DNA of 64,000 nt from Chrysemys picta bellii (taxonomy: Eukaryota; Chordata; Testudines; Emydidae). The translations under genes and the position numbers were made by a program. Numbering within the stretch: position 1 is the first letter of the stretch; each line of letters begins with the position of its first letter. The notes under the pieces were generated by a model. It did not search any database and had not been told where the DNA came from. It worked only from the letters and a program-made list of their open reading frames with translations. Location: the NCBI RefSeq assembly GCF_011386835.1, contig NC_088792.1, positions 222,731,894 through 222,795,893 of the forward strand, written 5' to 3'. Positions 25,036 to 35,730 of this stretch are shown here, one piece after another.

Positions 25036-26600
25036 GCATCATAGAAACTTAGAGATGGAAGGGACCTCGTGGACATAGTCCCATCCCCACTAATGCTGAC
25101 ACAGTACCAATCATACCTAGACCTTTGCTGGCATGCGTTTGTCTAACCTGTTCCTAAAAACCTCCAATGACAGGGATCCCTCCACCTCTCGTGGAAGCCT
25201 ATTCCAGAGCTTAGTAGCCTTATAGTTAGAAAGGTTTTCCTAGCATCTAGCTTAAATCTCTCTTGTACAGATTAAGTTGATTACTTCTTGTCCTAGCTTC
25301 AATGGACATGGAGAATATTTCATCACTGTCCTCACTATACCAGCCCTTTTGAAGACTATTATTAGGTCAACCCTCAGCTTTCTTTTCTCAAGACTAAGCA
25401 TGCCTAAATTGTTCAACTTTTCCTCATATAGAAGGTTTAGAAAACCTGACCTCTTTTTTGCTTCTCTACTCTGGGTTCTCCTCAGTTTGCCCACATCTTT
25501 CCTAAAGTGTGGTGCGCACCACTGGACTCCAGTGGGGGCCTCACCAGTGCCAAGTAGAGTGGAACAATTAACTCCTGTATCTAACAAACACCACTCAAGT
25601 TAATATACCCCAGAACGATATTAGCTTGTTTTGCAACTGCATCACACTGTTAGTTTGTATTCATTTTGTGATCCACTACAACTCCCAGATCATTTTCTGC
25701 TGTACTATCGCCTAGCCAATTAGTCCCCATTTTGCAATTGTGCATTTGACCTTTTCCTTCCTAACTGCAATACTTTGCACTTGTCTTTACTGAATTTCAG
25801 ACCAGTTCTCCCACTCGTAAGGTTCTTCTTAATTCTAACCATGTTCTCCAAAGTGCTTGCAAGCATTCCCAGCTAAGTGTCACCCGCAAATTTTATAAGC
25901 ATTATCAAAGTCTTTAATGAAAATATTGAATTGTATTGGACCCAAAACAGACCCCTGCAGAACTCCACTATATACACTCTCCCAATTTGACAGTGAACCA
26001 TTGAAAAGTACTTTTTAGGTCAGGTTTTTCAACCAATTATGCACCCACCTTATAGTAATTTCAGCTAGACCACATTTCCCTAGTTTATTTATAAGACTAT
26101 CACGTGGAAGACTGTCAAAAGCTTTACTAAAAAATCAAGATAAATCACGTACACTGCTTCCCCCCCATCCACTGCAGTAACCCTGTCAAAGAACAAAATT
26201 AAGTTGGTTTGGCATGGATTTGGCTATTGCTTATCACCCTCTTATCCTCTAGTTGTTTTCAAATTGATTGTTCAATAATTTGTTCCAGTATCTTCTCATG
26301 TATCAAAGTTTGTCTGACTGGTCTATAATTCCCTGGGTCCTCTTTTTAAAGATAGATACTATGTTTGCCCTTCTTCAGTCCTCTGGGACCTCACCCATCC
26401 TCTATGAATTCTCAAAGACAATTGCTAACGGTTCCAACATCACGTCAGCTAAATCCCTAAGCACTCAAGGGTGAATTTTGCCAGGCCTTGCCAACTTAAA
26501 TACATCTATATTATCTAAATATTCTTTAACCTGTTCTGGCTTGTGTTCCTTCCTTCTTGTTAATATTAATTGTGTTAAGCATCTGGTCACAATTTTTTAC
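25036..26600 (-). mobile_element. CR1-type LINE, ~1.6 kb decayed copy
   Basis: Read right to left this carries reverse transcriptase and C-terminal regions of an older CR1 subfamily. A C-terminal frame includes NLLYEEKLNNLGMLSLEKRK and then VDLIIVFK, comparable to the [20 protein letters not shown] stretch of the 38-kb copy. The 3' end lies near 25,036 (CATAGAAACTTAGAGATGGA on plus). Frameshifts and stops are frequent. Confidence 0.85.
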
Positions 26601-26876
26601 TTTTTTTGTGTGAAGAATTCTAGGATAGTTAAGCCTGCTCGGACACTTCTTATGAAATAAGAGTGGCTTTGTTCAGTTTAGCTTACACCCCTTCCAAAGC
26701 AACGCAAGCTAAACCTAACAAACCCATTCTTATTCCATAGTAAAAGTGTCCACACAAGCAGTTATACCAGTATAACTATACCAGTTTAAATTCACTACTT
26801 TCCCAGGTAGACAAACCCTCAGGCATAGAGAGATGAAGTGTTCACACTCCCACTTCAATTAGATTAATTAGACATT

Positions 26877-27117
26877 AAGGCCTGGTCTATGGGCTGGGAG
26901 CTGCAGGGGTTCCCGCAACCTCCATGACTTCAGCCCATGGCAACCAGGAGCTGCATGGGGTCCCCACCAGAGGCAGCAGGGGTACCCTGCAGCTCCCTGC
27001 CCTTGCAGGTGGTGGGGGACCCTGCAGCTGCTGACCACTGCAGGCTGAAGTCACAGAGGTCGCTGGAAGTCACAGATTCCGTGACTTCCACAACCTCCAG
27101 GACTAAATCGTAGCCTT
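26877..27117. repeat. Short inverted-repeat transposon (MITE-like)
   Basis: AAGGCCTGGTCTATGGGCTG at the left, with GGAGCTGCAGGG and CTGCAGCTCC blocks, a GTCACAGATTCCGTGACTTC palindrome, and AATCGTAGCCTTAA at the right suggest a short self-complementary element. No clear target duplication was found. Confidence 0.5.
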
Positions 27118-27670
27118 AACTATAACCTAAAACTGATTCTGGAAAGGACTCTTTACAACTCTAAAGCTCACCATCTCTACTATGAAACTGACCTAAGAAC
27201 TCTACTCATATCTGTACGTATAATGATTTTTTAATCAATACTCTCTCTCTTCTTTTTCTAATAAATTTTAGCTTAGTTAATAAGAATTGGCTGTAAGCAT
27301 GTATTTGGGTAAGATCTAAGATATTCATTAACCCGGTGGGTAATGTGTCCGATCCTTTGGGATTGGTAGAACTTTTTATATGATGAACAAGATTTTCAGT
27401 AATCCTTATCATATTTGATTTGGCTGTCTGGGTGGGTGCTCAAGGCTGGGTTCCTTTAAGGGAACTGTATTTCTGGCTTCTGGGTAACCAGTAAGGTATT
27501 GTAGAAGCTGTTTTGTTGCTGGCTTGGTGAATCTAAGTATTAGAATAACTTGCAGTTTTGGGGATTGCCTGCCCCATGCTTTACAGTTTGCCCTAATTAA
27601 GCAACTTCAGCATGGCCCCCTGGGGACACCACACAAACTGGCAAAAAACCTCAATCTCAATGCTATTATA

Positions 27671-28814
27671 CAGCAACTCCTCACTAAATGTTGTAGTTAT
27701 GTTCCTGAAAAATGCTACTTTAAGCGAAATGATGTTAAGCAAATCCGATTTCCCCACAAGAATTAATGTAAATGGGGCAGAGGGGAGAGTTAGGTTCCAG
27801 GGAAAAAATTTTCACCAGACAAAAGACGTAAGTTTTAAACAAACAATTTAATACTGTACACAGCAATGATGATTGTGAAGCTTGGTTGAGGTGGTGGAGT
27901 CACAGGGTGCAAGAGGGTGGGCTATTTCCCAGGGAATGCTTTGCTGCTAAATGATGAACTAACACTCAGCTGAGCCCTCAATGGTGAGCACATTGTTGTT
28001 AGTGTAACTTCACATTCTACAAGGCAGCACCAATGGAGGGAGGAGACACAATATACGCATGGCAGTGGCTGCGAACATTCCCTGCGGAAACTGAACGTGA
28101 TGATGAACCCACTCAAGCGCATCACTCCCTCCAGTTTCCAAAGTGGCGGGTGGGGAGGGGGGAGGTGTGTGTGTGTGCGTGAGACAGAGACGCACCCCGT
28201 GTGTGTGAGTGAGTGACATACACATCCCATGTGTGAGTGAGAGAGATGCACATTGCCCCTTTAAGTAAGCTGACCCCACTTTAAGTACACTGCCTTTTTA
28301 AGTAGATCAGCAAGTTGAGACCGCAGTTGCTGCCAGCAAGCTCCTCCAGCTCCCTCTGTCCTGAGCTCTGTTGTGTGCACCCCCCAGCTCTGCAGAGATA
28401 GGGTACAGGAGCGGAGGAAAGGGGACACCCTGACATCAGCACCCCTCTTCCCTCCCTCCCCCTGCACAGCAAGCAGGAGGCTCCCGGGAGCAGCTCCAAA
28501 GCAGATTGCAGGAGCAGCACATGATGGTGGGGGGAGGAACACCTGAACTGCCTGACAATTGATAGCCTGCTGGGCAGCTGCCACACAGGGAGCTGATGGG
28601 GGGTGGGGGGGAGGGGTGCCAGCCCAACCTGGTTCCAAGCCCCCACCAGCTAGCTCCAACGGGCTGCTCTTCCTGCAAGCAGTGGACAAAGCAGACGGCT
28701 GCCAAAAAACATTATAAGGGAGCATTGCGCATCGTTAAGCGAACATGTTCTCTACTAGATCAGAGATGTAACAATGAAACAAGGATAACTGGGACGTTAA
28801 GTGAGGAGTTACTG
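27671..28814. mobile_element. TA-flanked DNA transposon, 1.14 kb, mariner/Tigger-like
   Basis: Ends CAGCAACTCCTCACTAAATG and the complement of CGTTAAGTGAGGAGTTACTG form terminal repeats of more than 20 bp, each next to TA (27669-27670 and 28815-28816). Further inside, TTAAGCGAAATGATGTTAAG mirrors ATCGTTAAGCGAACATG. The middle has a GT/GA-rich stretch (28,160-28,250) and a GC-rich part with long but unconvincing open frames. No transposase motif was found, so it is non-autonomous. Confidence 0.8.
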
Positions 28815-29322
28815 TACAGGCAAAACTCCGCTATTGCTAGTATAGCAAATTTGTTCAGGGGGGTTCAAGGGTTGGACTAAGCCATGCCAACAAAACTACA
28901 GTTTTGTCAGTATAAGCTGCATACACAATCGGAGTGATTTGCAAGTACAGTACACCTATACTGGCAAAGCACTCCTCATGTAAACCTGGCCTCAGTCCTG
29001 TGCTTTTCCTATTGGGCCATGCTTTTTGGGAGGAAACACTGTTCCAATGGTAGGTGGAATGTAATCAATTTTAGTAAACTTGTCTTCAAAACAATGTTTC
29101 TGAGGACCACTGTATTGAATTCAAAAAACAAAGTTCCTTTTCTTGAAATAAGTCCATAGGAAATTATCCCAGCTATTTCCATTCACTGTAGGTTTTTTCC
29201 ACTTTCATAGTGTCATGATAGAATGACACTTCTCATGTTACACGTCATAATGGATATTCACAAGAATCCACAAGCTAGTAGAAAATGCAGCTGTCAATGA
29301 TTCACGGTCAGTTTATACTTAC

Positions 29323-29445
29323 TGGAGATATGACTGCCAGTTTACTTTGTTTGCCCGAACTTCAGCAGCTTTGGCAGCAATTATGTTTGTTGGGACAGCA
29401 GCATCCACAGCACCTCTGATATCCATTTTAATCCCGATTTAAAAT
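29323..29445 (-). CDS. ATP6V1H: ATP6V1H exon 2 (first coding exon)
   Basis: The exon carries 19 nt of 5' UTR and then the start codon at 29426-29424, followed by 104 coding nt (34 codons plus 2 nt). The acceptor is AACAG before 29445 and the donor is CCA then GTAAGT. The protein begins MDIRGAVDAAVPTNIIAAK, the N terminus of subunit H. As I recall the human protein, it starts three residues earlier (MTK). Here the matching codons read GGG ATT AAA, so that upstream ATG is absent and the internal Met must be the start. Its context is strong, with A at -3 and G at +4. Confidence 0.95.
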
Positions 29446-30083
29446 CTGTTCAGAAATACATTATGAGTCAGATCTGAGACAAGTACAATAAATTAGGAAC
29501 ACAGACAGACTATGTGCCCAAGATTTCCAGCAGTTTTTAAAATGATTTTAGGTGTCCAATTTGGGACACCTTAAAGGAAATAGTTTTCACAGTGTGGGCA
29601 CCACGTATTTTCTAAAAATAAGGCCTCTTTATGGAATCTCAAGTCTGGCATCCCCCTCCCCCCACCCAAAAAAAAAAAAAGCCTAGGAAACCACAGGTTG
29701 CTTTTGAAAATTTTGGCCTGTACTTTTAAATCATACATCTTCCTCTTCCATTAATTTTAAGTTACAATGAAAAAACTTTGTGCTCGTGCAATGATGTGAA
29801 AATATTTCATGGGATAAGGTATATACTAAAACTAATTTAAATATTAATTGATTGTCTGCTGTTTATGTTGCATAGAAATTTTCTCCAAAACCCATTCACA
29901 ATGGAGGATAATTGTCAGAGGCTAAAGCATTTTTTACTACCTCTTTTAAGTAGTTCTTTAGCTAAATAAGAATATAAACTCTTCATGGGTGTAAGCTTTG
30001 GTTGTTGATAAAGGGATGATGTTTGGAGATGCATAGACCTCAATTCTGACAGTCACATCAAAGACAGCACTTGAAAGACTTAC

Positions 30084-30241
30084 AAAAGCATAAACAGTGG
30101 GAAAACAAACCTATATACGAGTTACTTTCAAACAAATTGTATTTGACAAAAGTCTTCAACTCTTCCTTTAAAAAGCTGAAAATTTCTTCATACCAAGCCT
30201 CAGCCTTGGAGATCTGCAGGGCTTGAAAAATATCCACTTGC
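30084..30241 (-). other. Exon-like open segment in ATP6V1H intron 1, unknown
   Basis: On the minus strand a good acceptor (TCCTTTTTGCCACAG) precedes 30241 and a strong donor (GTAAGT) follows 30084. One frame is open across all 158 nt and begins QVDIFQALQISKAEAWYEEI, then runs on as helical, Glu/Lys-rich sequence. It is not ATP6V1H protein. It could be an alternative 5' exon, an exon of an unrecognised nested gene, or chance. No homologue comes to mind. Confidence 0.3.
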
Positions 30242-32809
30242 CTGTGGCAAAAAGGACATTTATGAACAATTTAATATTTCCTTTTCTATATTTAAAAAAA
30301 AAGTTTCTGGTCTTATGGTTAGGATGACCTTCCCAATGTGAACACAGTGTTCACTGATGCAGTGAGTGTACAGGCATCTCCAGTGCTAGCTGCTCCATTT
30401 TCCTAATCTGTAGCATAGTGAAAACTATTGATAATGAAAAGTGTACATAAGCAGAAGTTAAACTGACAAGAATCAAAGTCAGGTCATCTTATTTTGCTGT
30501 TGATTAGTCAAGGTCAATACTTGAGCTATTCACTGGAGAGTGAGGATGTCGGAGTGTAGCAGACACATGTCGCACCACCTCCACAGCAGCCAGAAAACTG
30601 AGGGAATATTAGAGCAGTAGAGATTTCCATCAGCCTTCACAGCAGGTTAGAGACTGTGGTGAGGATGTACGTAGAGAGAGTATCTAAGGAAGAAAGTTTA
30701 AAAAAGCAACAATGCAAAGAGATAAAAGGGACAGAAGTGCATGGAGAAAGGAAGATGGAGAGGAAACAGACATTAATGGCAACACAAGTAAAACAGAAAC
30801 ATCACGGTCTATTTTAGGACAGAAACAAAAACGGAGTGAAGCCAGAAAACAAAAGAAGGCAAAACAGAGTATGTTAATTAAAAAGATTGTAAACCGAATT
30901 TAAACGCAGTACAAAACTGTTGTAATCCTTTATATTGCAGGAAGAGTTGCCTTAGAGGCAAAGCAGCACAGGTATTTTTCACTTATGTGAGTACACAAAG
31001 TCATTGGGTTAGTAAATGTTCAGTAAGCTTTTCAAGGTGGGTAACACCAACAGGTCAGAAAGGTCAGTCAGGAACAGTAAACAATTAACCATAGGGTATG
31101 CAATATTAAGATAATCATAGGCATGGAAAAAATTATAGCAAAATAAACTAAGCAGCATTTGCAATAAGAAGAGCCCAGAAGAGCCAAGCTCCCGCATTTA
31201 CTCCGCAACAGAAAATGAGAAGAGTTCGTGAAGTGACACAACGTTTCTCACTGTTTCATTTAGACACAATGAAAGCCATGCATGAAAAAATTCTCTAAGA
31301 GGAAAAAAAGGAAAATAAAAACAGGTCAGACTGAACTTATCCCATCCCACTGTTATGTATTCCTTTGTGTTCTGCTCCCCATATCAGAGTCTGGCTGCAT
31401 CAATAATGAAGTTGCTCCAGCTTTAAAGAAATGTTTCCCAAACATATCTGAGACGTTTTAAAACTTAGGAAGTTATTTGAATAAAGACTGCTTCAAAGAA
31501 CTGCATTTTTGCAACTCCAGAAGTAGCCCTAAAAGTAACTTGAAAGCGGTATGACTTGTACCCAGGAGCTCTCAATTAGAAAAGGCACAGATGTCCTATT
31601 CAGCATGTATCACATAATTTAGGCCTCATTTAATGTAGTAATTTGTCTTACAGCTAGTCATTCCCCTAGGGACATCAAGTCTTGCTTCTCAAGAACTATC
31701 CAAAAATCAGAAGTCTTCACTGGCATATCATGCTATATAAATATTTACCCTTTGGCAATAACAGTAACACTAAGTCTCAATATCACAGACAGCGACCTTC
31801 ACAAACCTTTCTCTTTCCTTTATGGCCTAATCTCCATCGGACTGATTTCACAACAAGGAATGTGTTTGCAGCAGGTTGAAGCCTGGCAGGAGCAGGAACT
31901 CCACACACCCTAAACTAGAACTACCTCACCCAACCAGCCTGGAGGTCTTTGACCGCCACCACAAAGAAGCAGAATCTCTCTTCTCCATTTCTACTCCCCC
32001 ATACAACCCCTCGCTTCTATTATTGAATAAAAAAGCAACTTTACTTCCCATTATTATTTCATGGAGGAAGAGAAAATAAATACACCCTTCAACATTGCAC
32101 TTTTGGGAGCTTTACTGTGAACACACCAGCATGTTCGTTGTGCCCCTTAAAGGGCTCTATGACCTAATTCTTAAGAGGAAGTAGCCGGGTTCATTTTAAA
32201 TGCTTATCCGATTAGTGGGGACTGGAAGAGAGGGTTTAGGGAGCTCAAGAATGGGGAAGTTAGAGGCAAGCAGGAGCAGGCCAAGAGAGAACTGAATGAG
32301 GGTGCAGCACTTTGCTGTACACAAGCAGCCTGCAGAGCCCAGCAGACTGCGCTGGTGTTACAGACGGGTGCAGCAGTCACACTGCAGGATCCCAGCACTG
32401 ATGTACCCAGGCTGCCCACAAAACCTTAGGAGGGGCCCTGCCGCTCCACGCACTGCTAAGGGGTGTCTAAGTAAAGCAGCTTCAGAGGAGGCCTCGGCGA
32501 GAGCCTGAGCCCATTACCCTTCTCACCGAGCAGCTGCGCAGCAGAGAGCCCTCCGAGCAAGGCAGCGACCTCAACGCCGGGGCAGGGAGATGCTTGCGGG
32601 GGGCGCCACCCCGAGCTCTGCCCCAGCCTGCTCCGGGCTCCCAGCACCGCGGCAGCCCGGGGGCGCTGAGGCAGCGGCCGAGCCCGCTCCGTTGTTCTCC
32701 CCGCTCGCACCCAGGGAGGGGCAGGGGGAGGGGGAGCAAAGCCCCCGCCGCCACCTCCAAGCGGGGCAGGGAGACTCAGTCCCGGGGCGGGGTGGGGAGC
32801 CGCTCTTAC

Positions 32810-32905
32810 CCCCTCAGTCTGTGGCCGGGCCCGCTGAGCGTCTCCGGCAGCGGCGCTGAGCTCCCGGGCTCCGCAGCTCCAGGGCAGCTGAGGAACACGG
32901 CTGAG
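32810..32905 (-). other. ATP6V1H: ATP6V1H non-coding exon 1 (5' UTR)
   Basis: A strong donor (GG then GTAAGAGC on the minus strand) follows position 32810 inside the CpG island, in the right place and orientation to splice to the acceptor of coding exon 2 at 29445. The donor end is firm. The 5' boundary is a guess, placed just downstream of the GC box and E-box. No ATG occurs between about 32,918 and the donor, so the exon is 5' UTR if transcription starts there. If it starts further upstream, an ATG inside the E-box (32922-32920) would open a short upstream reading frame that stops at a TAA early in exon 2. Confidence 0.65.
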
Positions 32906-32917
32906 ACAGCGGGGGCG

Positions 32918-32927
32918 GTCATGTGAC
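32918..32927. promoter_or_regulatory. E-box/M-box, CLEAR-like TFEB/MITF site
   Basis: The sequence GTCATGTGAC (GTCACATGAC on the gene strand) differs by one central base from the CLEAR palindrome GTCACGTGAC and contains TCATGTGA, the MITF M-box core. It adjoins the GC box and lies just upstream of the inferred start of exon 1. V-ATPase genes are known targets of TFEB, so a lysosomal-stress response is a reasonable inference. Confidence 0.6.
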
Positions 32928-33060
32928 AGCACCCACCTGACTGCACAGCCCGACGGCAGCCGGGAAGGCCCAGTTCGCGCAGTCACAACGCGCACGCTGA
33001 GGACGAGGGCGGGGTTGCCTCGGTTGCTGGGGTTACTGCTCGAGCTGGCCGAGTCCTTCT

Positions 33061-34160
33061 TTGAAACACGTTCCAAGCCGACCTGGCTGCGGCTGGCAGA
33101 GCCAAGTGTGCTCTGGATAGAGCCAGAAGCCACTAGGCTAACCAGTGCCTGCTCAAGGGAGCTTCCATGGGTCTTAGGCCTCCAGCCAGCACCTGGCCAT
33201 AGGCAGGGACCTGCGTCCCTCTCCCTCCAGACTGGGGGTTACAGCCCCTTTGCAATTCACTGTGATCATCCCAGTCGCTCTGCCCTTAGTGCAGCACCTG
33301 CTGCTCACTCTGTCAGGAATAATGACGCAGCCCAATACAGTTAGTTTAGGGCAAAAGCATTACAGAGAAAACATCTACATGCAAACTGAGCTTGCCAGCT
33401 GCCACCCATCTTCCACATGGAGACCCTAGCAGGTTCCAGTCCTTCAAACCCTTCCAGCAGGGTTTTGACTTCTCTCAGTTACAGTTTCATGTTAGTTTTA
33501 GGGTCAAAATGAGGACCTCTGAGTCATTCAGCCTGAGACTTTGTACCAAAAGCCTTTTCTTTGTCAACTGGGCATCCTGAACCCCATCTGAAGCAGTATA
33601 TATAGTTCTCCACAAGGGGAGAGACTTCCCTTGAGTTATTTATTATTCCCAGGATTTGCAGTAATTACCCCTCACTGATTTAAATTCCTGGATGAAGTTC
33701 AGAAAACCTCCACCATGGAGCCAGAATACAATCCCTGGTTCACGCAGATACGTATAATGTTTAAATATACACACGTTTTTGAATAATCTCTGTGTCCATA
33801 GCATCTGGCGCACCTCAGTATAACAGTCTTTTGAAGATTCAACACTTCCAAGGTCTCACATCTGTCAAAGTAGCCACGGGGGTTTCAAGTGATTTAACTG
33901 AAAGCTAACTTCCTTTTTTTAGAAAAAAAATTGTTTTTAAATGAGAAATGGAATATTTAAAGCTAGGGAAATTCCAAAAGTTAAGGTTTCATCTGCAAAA
34001 TTAATTAAGTTGTATTTTCTCTATTTTCCTTGTGTTATTGAAGCCAGAGAACTGCATCCTGGGTTGCTCACCTCCCAGCTGAGTGTTCTAACCACCAGGC
34101 AGTAGAGTGAGCCACCTGTGCTTTCTCTCTCCTTCTGTCTCCAGCTGAATGACTACCTCA
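33061..34160. other. Intergenic sequence right of the CpG island
   Basis: Moderately GC-rich at the start, then AT-rich. No exon of a divergent gene was recognised and no clear transposon was seen. Confidence 0.5.
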
Positions 34161-34164
34161 GTGT

Positions 34165-35290
34165 TTATACTAGAGCTCTCAATTAATTGCAGTTAACTGA
34201 AGCAACTAATGCAAAACAAATTAACTAGATTAAAAAAATTAGGCACGATTAATTGCAGTTTTAATCACACTGTTAAACAATAATAGAATACCAATTTTAA
34301 GTTTTTATAAATATTTTTAAATGTTTTCTACATTTTCAAACATTGCTTTCAATTACAACACAGATTACAATGTGTACAGTGCTTACTTTATATTATTATT
34401 TTTATTACAAATATGTGTACTGTAAAAAAGATAAATAAAATAAATAGTATTTTTCAATTCACCTTATACAAGTACTGTAGTGCAATCTCTTTATGGAGAA
34501 AGTGCAACTTACAAATGTAGAATTAATTTTTTTTTTTTACATAACTGCACTCAAAAACAAAACAATGTAAAACTTTACACCCTACAAGTCCACTCAGTCC
34601 TTCTTCTTGTTCAGCTAATCGCTAAGACAAACAAGTTTGTTTACATTTACGGGAGATAATGCTGCCCGCTTCTTAGTCACAATATCACCTGAAAGTGAAA
34701 AAAGGCGTTCGCACAGCACTGTTGTAGCTAGCGTTGCAAGGTATTTAAGTGCCAAATATGCTAAACATTTCTATGCCCCTTCATGCTTTGACCACCATTC
34801 CAAAGGACATGCTTCCATGCTGATGATGGGTTCTGCTCGATAACGATCCAAAGCAGTGCAGATCGATGCACATTCATTTTCATCATCTGAGTCAGATGCC
34901 ACCAAGAGAAGGTTGATTTTCTTTTTTGGTGGTTCAGGTTCTGTAGTCTCTGCATCAGAGTGTTGCTCTTTTAAGACTTCTGAAAGCATGCTCCACATCT
35001 CATCCCTCTCAGATTTTGGAAGACACTTCAGATTCTTAAACCTTCGGTTGAGTGCTGTAACTATCTTTAGAAATCTCATAACGGTACCATCTTTGTGTTT
35101 TGTCAAATCTGCAGTGAAAGTGTTCTTAAATCGAACAACATATGCTAGGTCATCATCCGAGACTGCCGAAACACGAAATATATGGCAGAATGCAGTTAAA
35201 ACCACGGAGCAGGAGACATACAATTTTCCCCTAGGGAGTTCAGTCACAAATTTAATTAACACTTTTTTTTAATGAGGGTCATCAGCATGG
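34165..35290 (-). mobile_element. hAT transposon remnant with transposase C terminus
   Basis: The plus-strand left edge (CTAGAGCTCTCAATTAATTG, near 34,170) looks like a hAT terminal repeat. Inside, the minus strand encodes the C-terminal end of a hAT-family transposase (34,600-35,262). The other terminus was not found, so the copy is truncated on the side encoding the N-terminal part. Confidence 0.75.
34610..35262 (-). pseudogene. hAT transposase, C-terminal part with in-frame stop
   Basis: The 163-codon minus frame contains RFKNLKCLPKSERDEMWSML, an acidic DSDDENEC stretch and LEWWSKHEG. After a TAG stop (34,771-34,773) the same frame continues with YLALKYLATLATTVLCERLF and SLSGDIVTKKRAALSP. 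This is the hAT dimerisation (hATC) motif, in which W, the ALKYLA helix and the ERLFS block are hallmarks. The N-terminal BED finger and most of the RNase-H-like catalytic core are absent. A zinc-finger BED domesticated gene is unlikely because of the stop and truncation. Confidence 0.8.
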
Positions 35291-35477
35291 AAGCATGGCT
35301 CTCCCTTCTTGTCCCATCTCAGTTCATTCTCTCTCCCTCTCTCATACACACACCTTTTGTTTTAGGTGGGGGCTTATGCTTACACTAATGCTAATGGAAA
35401 GGTGAGTTCATACCTATCAATCTGAAATGGGTTTTAATTCAACCTATAATGAGGTTTCACCTAGCTCATAACAATAT

Positions 35478-35730
35478 CTTTGTGGATATGTCTACATTGC
35501 GATTAAAGACCCATAGTACGGCCATAGCTGGCCTGGGTCAGCTGACTCGGGCTCACACGCATGCTATAAAATGGCAGTATTCAGGCTCAGGCTGGCACCT
35601 GGACTCTGAGACCCTGTCCCCTTGCACCAAGCCTGAACATCTACACTGCAATTTTTAGCCCTGCAGACTGATCCCCATGAACCCGACTCAGGTGAGCCCT
35701 CTCTGAGACTTGGTGCCATGGGATTTTCAT
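35478..35730 (+). repeat. MITE-like interspersed repeat
   Basis: Starts ATATGTCTACATTGCGATTA and contains ACATCTACACTGCAATTTTT near its right part, an inverted pairing typical of the short 'GTCTACA' transposons also found at 40.3, 40.7 and 58.3 kb. Edges are uncertain. Confidence 0.55.

Larger units (their letters stand above)
28817..32469. other. Rest of introns 2 and 1
   Basis: Outside exon 2 and the exon-like segment at 30,084-30,241, this is AT-rich intron. A plus-strand frame at 30,712-30,903 is purine-biased and Lys/Glu-rich and looks like composition, not a gene. Confidence 0.5.
1..32930 (-). other. ATP6V1H: ATP6V1H gene locus, 5' half (promoter to exon 7)
   Basis: This span is the 5' part of the gene for subunit H (SFD) of the V-type proton ATPase. 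Subunit H belongs to the peripheral V1 sector. It couples ATP hydrolysis to proton pumping and silences ATPase activity in free V1 on endomembranes and the plasma membrane. One non-coding exon and six coding exons read right to left. The coding exons (104, 103, 90, 114, 105 and 54 nt) join into 190 codons with no stop, and every junction is GT/AG. The translation matches vertebrate subunit H from its N terminus, for example FIQRFEQKRSPEEKQE, VSIFFDYA and AWGKELMEGSDLNYYFNWIK. The vertebrate protein is about 483 residues, so roughly 60% lies beyond the left edge. Introns are large (intron 2 about 12.8 kb) and repeat-rich. Identity is near certain; the exact transcription start is not. Confidence 0.96.
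32470..33060. promoter_or_regulatory. CpG-island promoter of ATP6V1H
   Basis: This is the most CpG- and GC-rich stretch in the window, with many CG dinucleotides against an AT-rich background. It holds exon 1 of ATP6V1H, a GC box (GGGGGCGG, 32911-32918) and an E-box (32918-32927), and no TATA box at the expected place. It could fire in both directions, but no plus-strand gene starting here was recognised. Boundaries are by eye. Confidence 0.85.

Noticed and set aside
28261..28725. 154-codon minus-strand open frame
   Set aside because: It lies inside the TA-flanked transposon, competes with two other open frames on the same strand, and has no conserved motif.
30712..30903. 63-codon plus-strand frame rich in Lys, Glu and Arg
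   Set aside because: Explained by purine-rich composition, with no support from splice sites or known motifs.
32456..33133. 225-codon minus-strand open frame across the ATP6V1H CpG island
   Set aside because: High GC lowers stop frequency. The frame is Pro/Ala/Arg-rich, overlaps other open frames on both strands, and runs through the exon 1 donor.
34856..35272. 138-codon plus-strand open frame
   Set aside because: Antisense shadow of the hAT transposase remnant.
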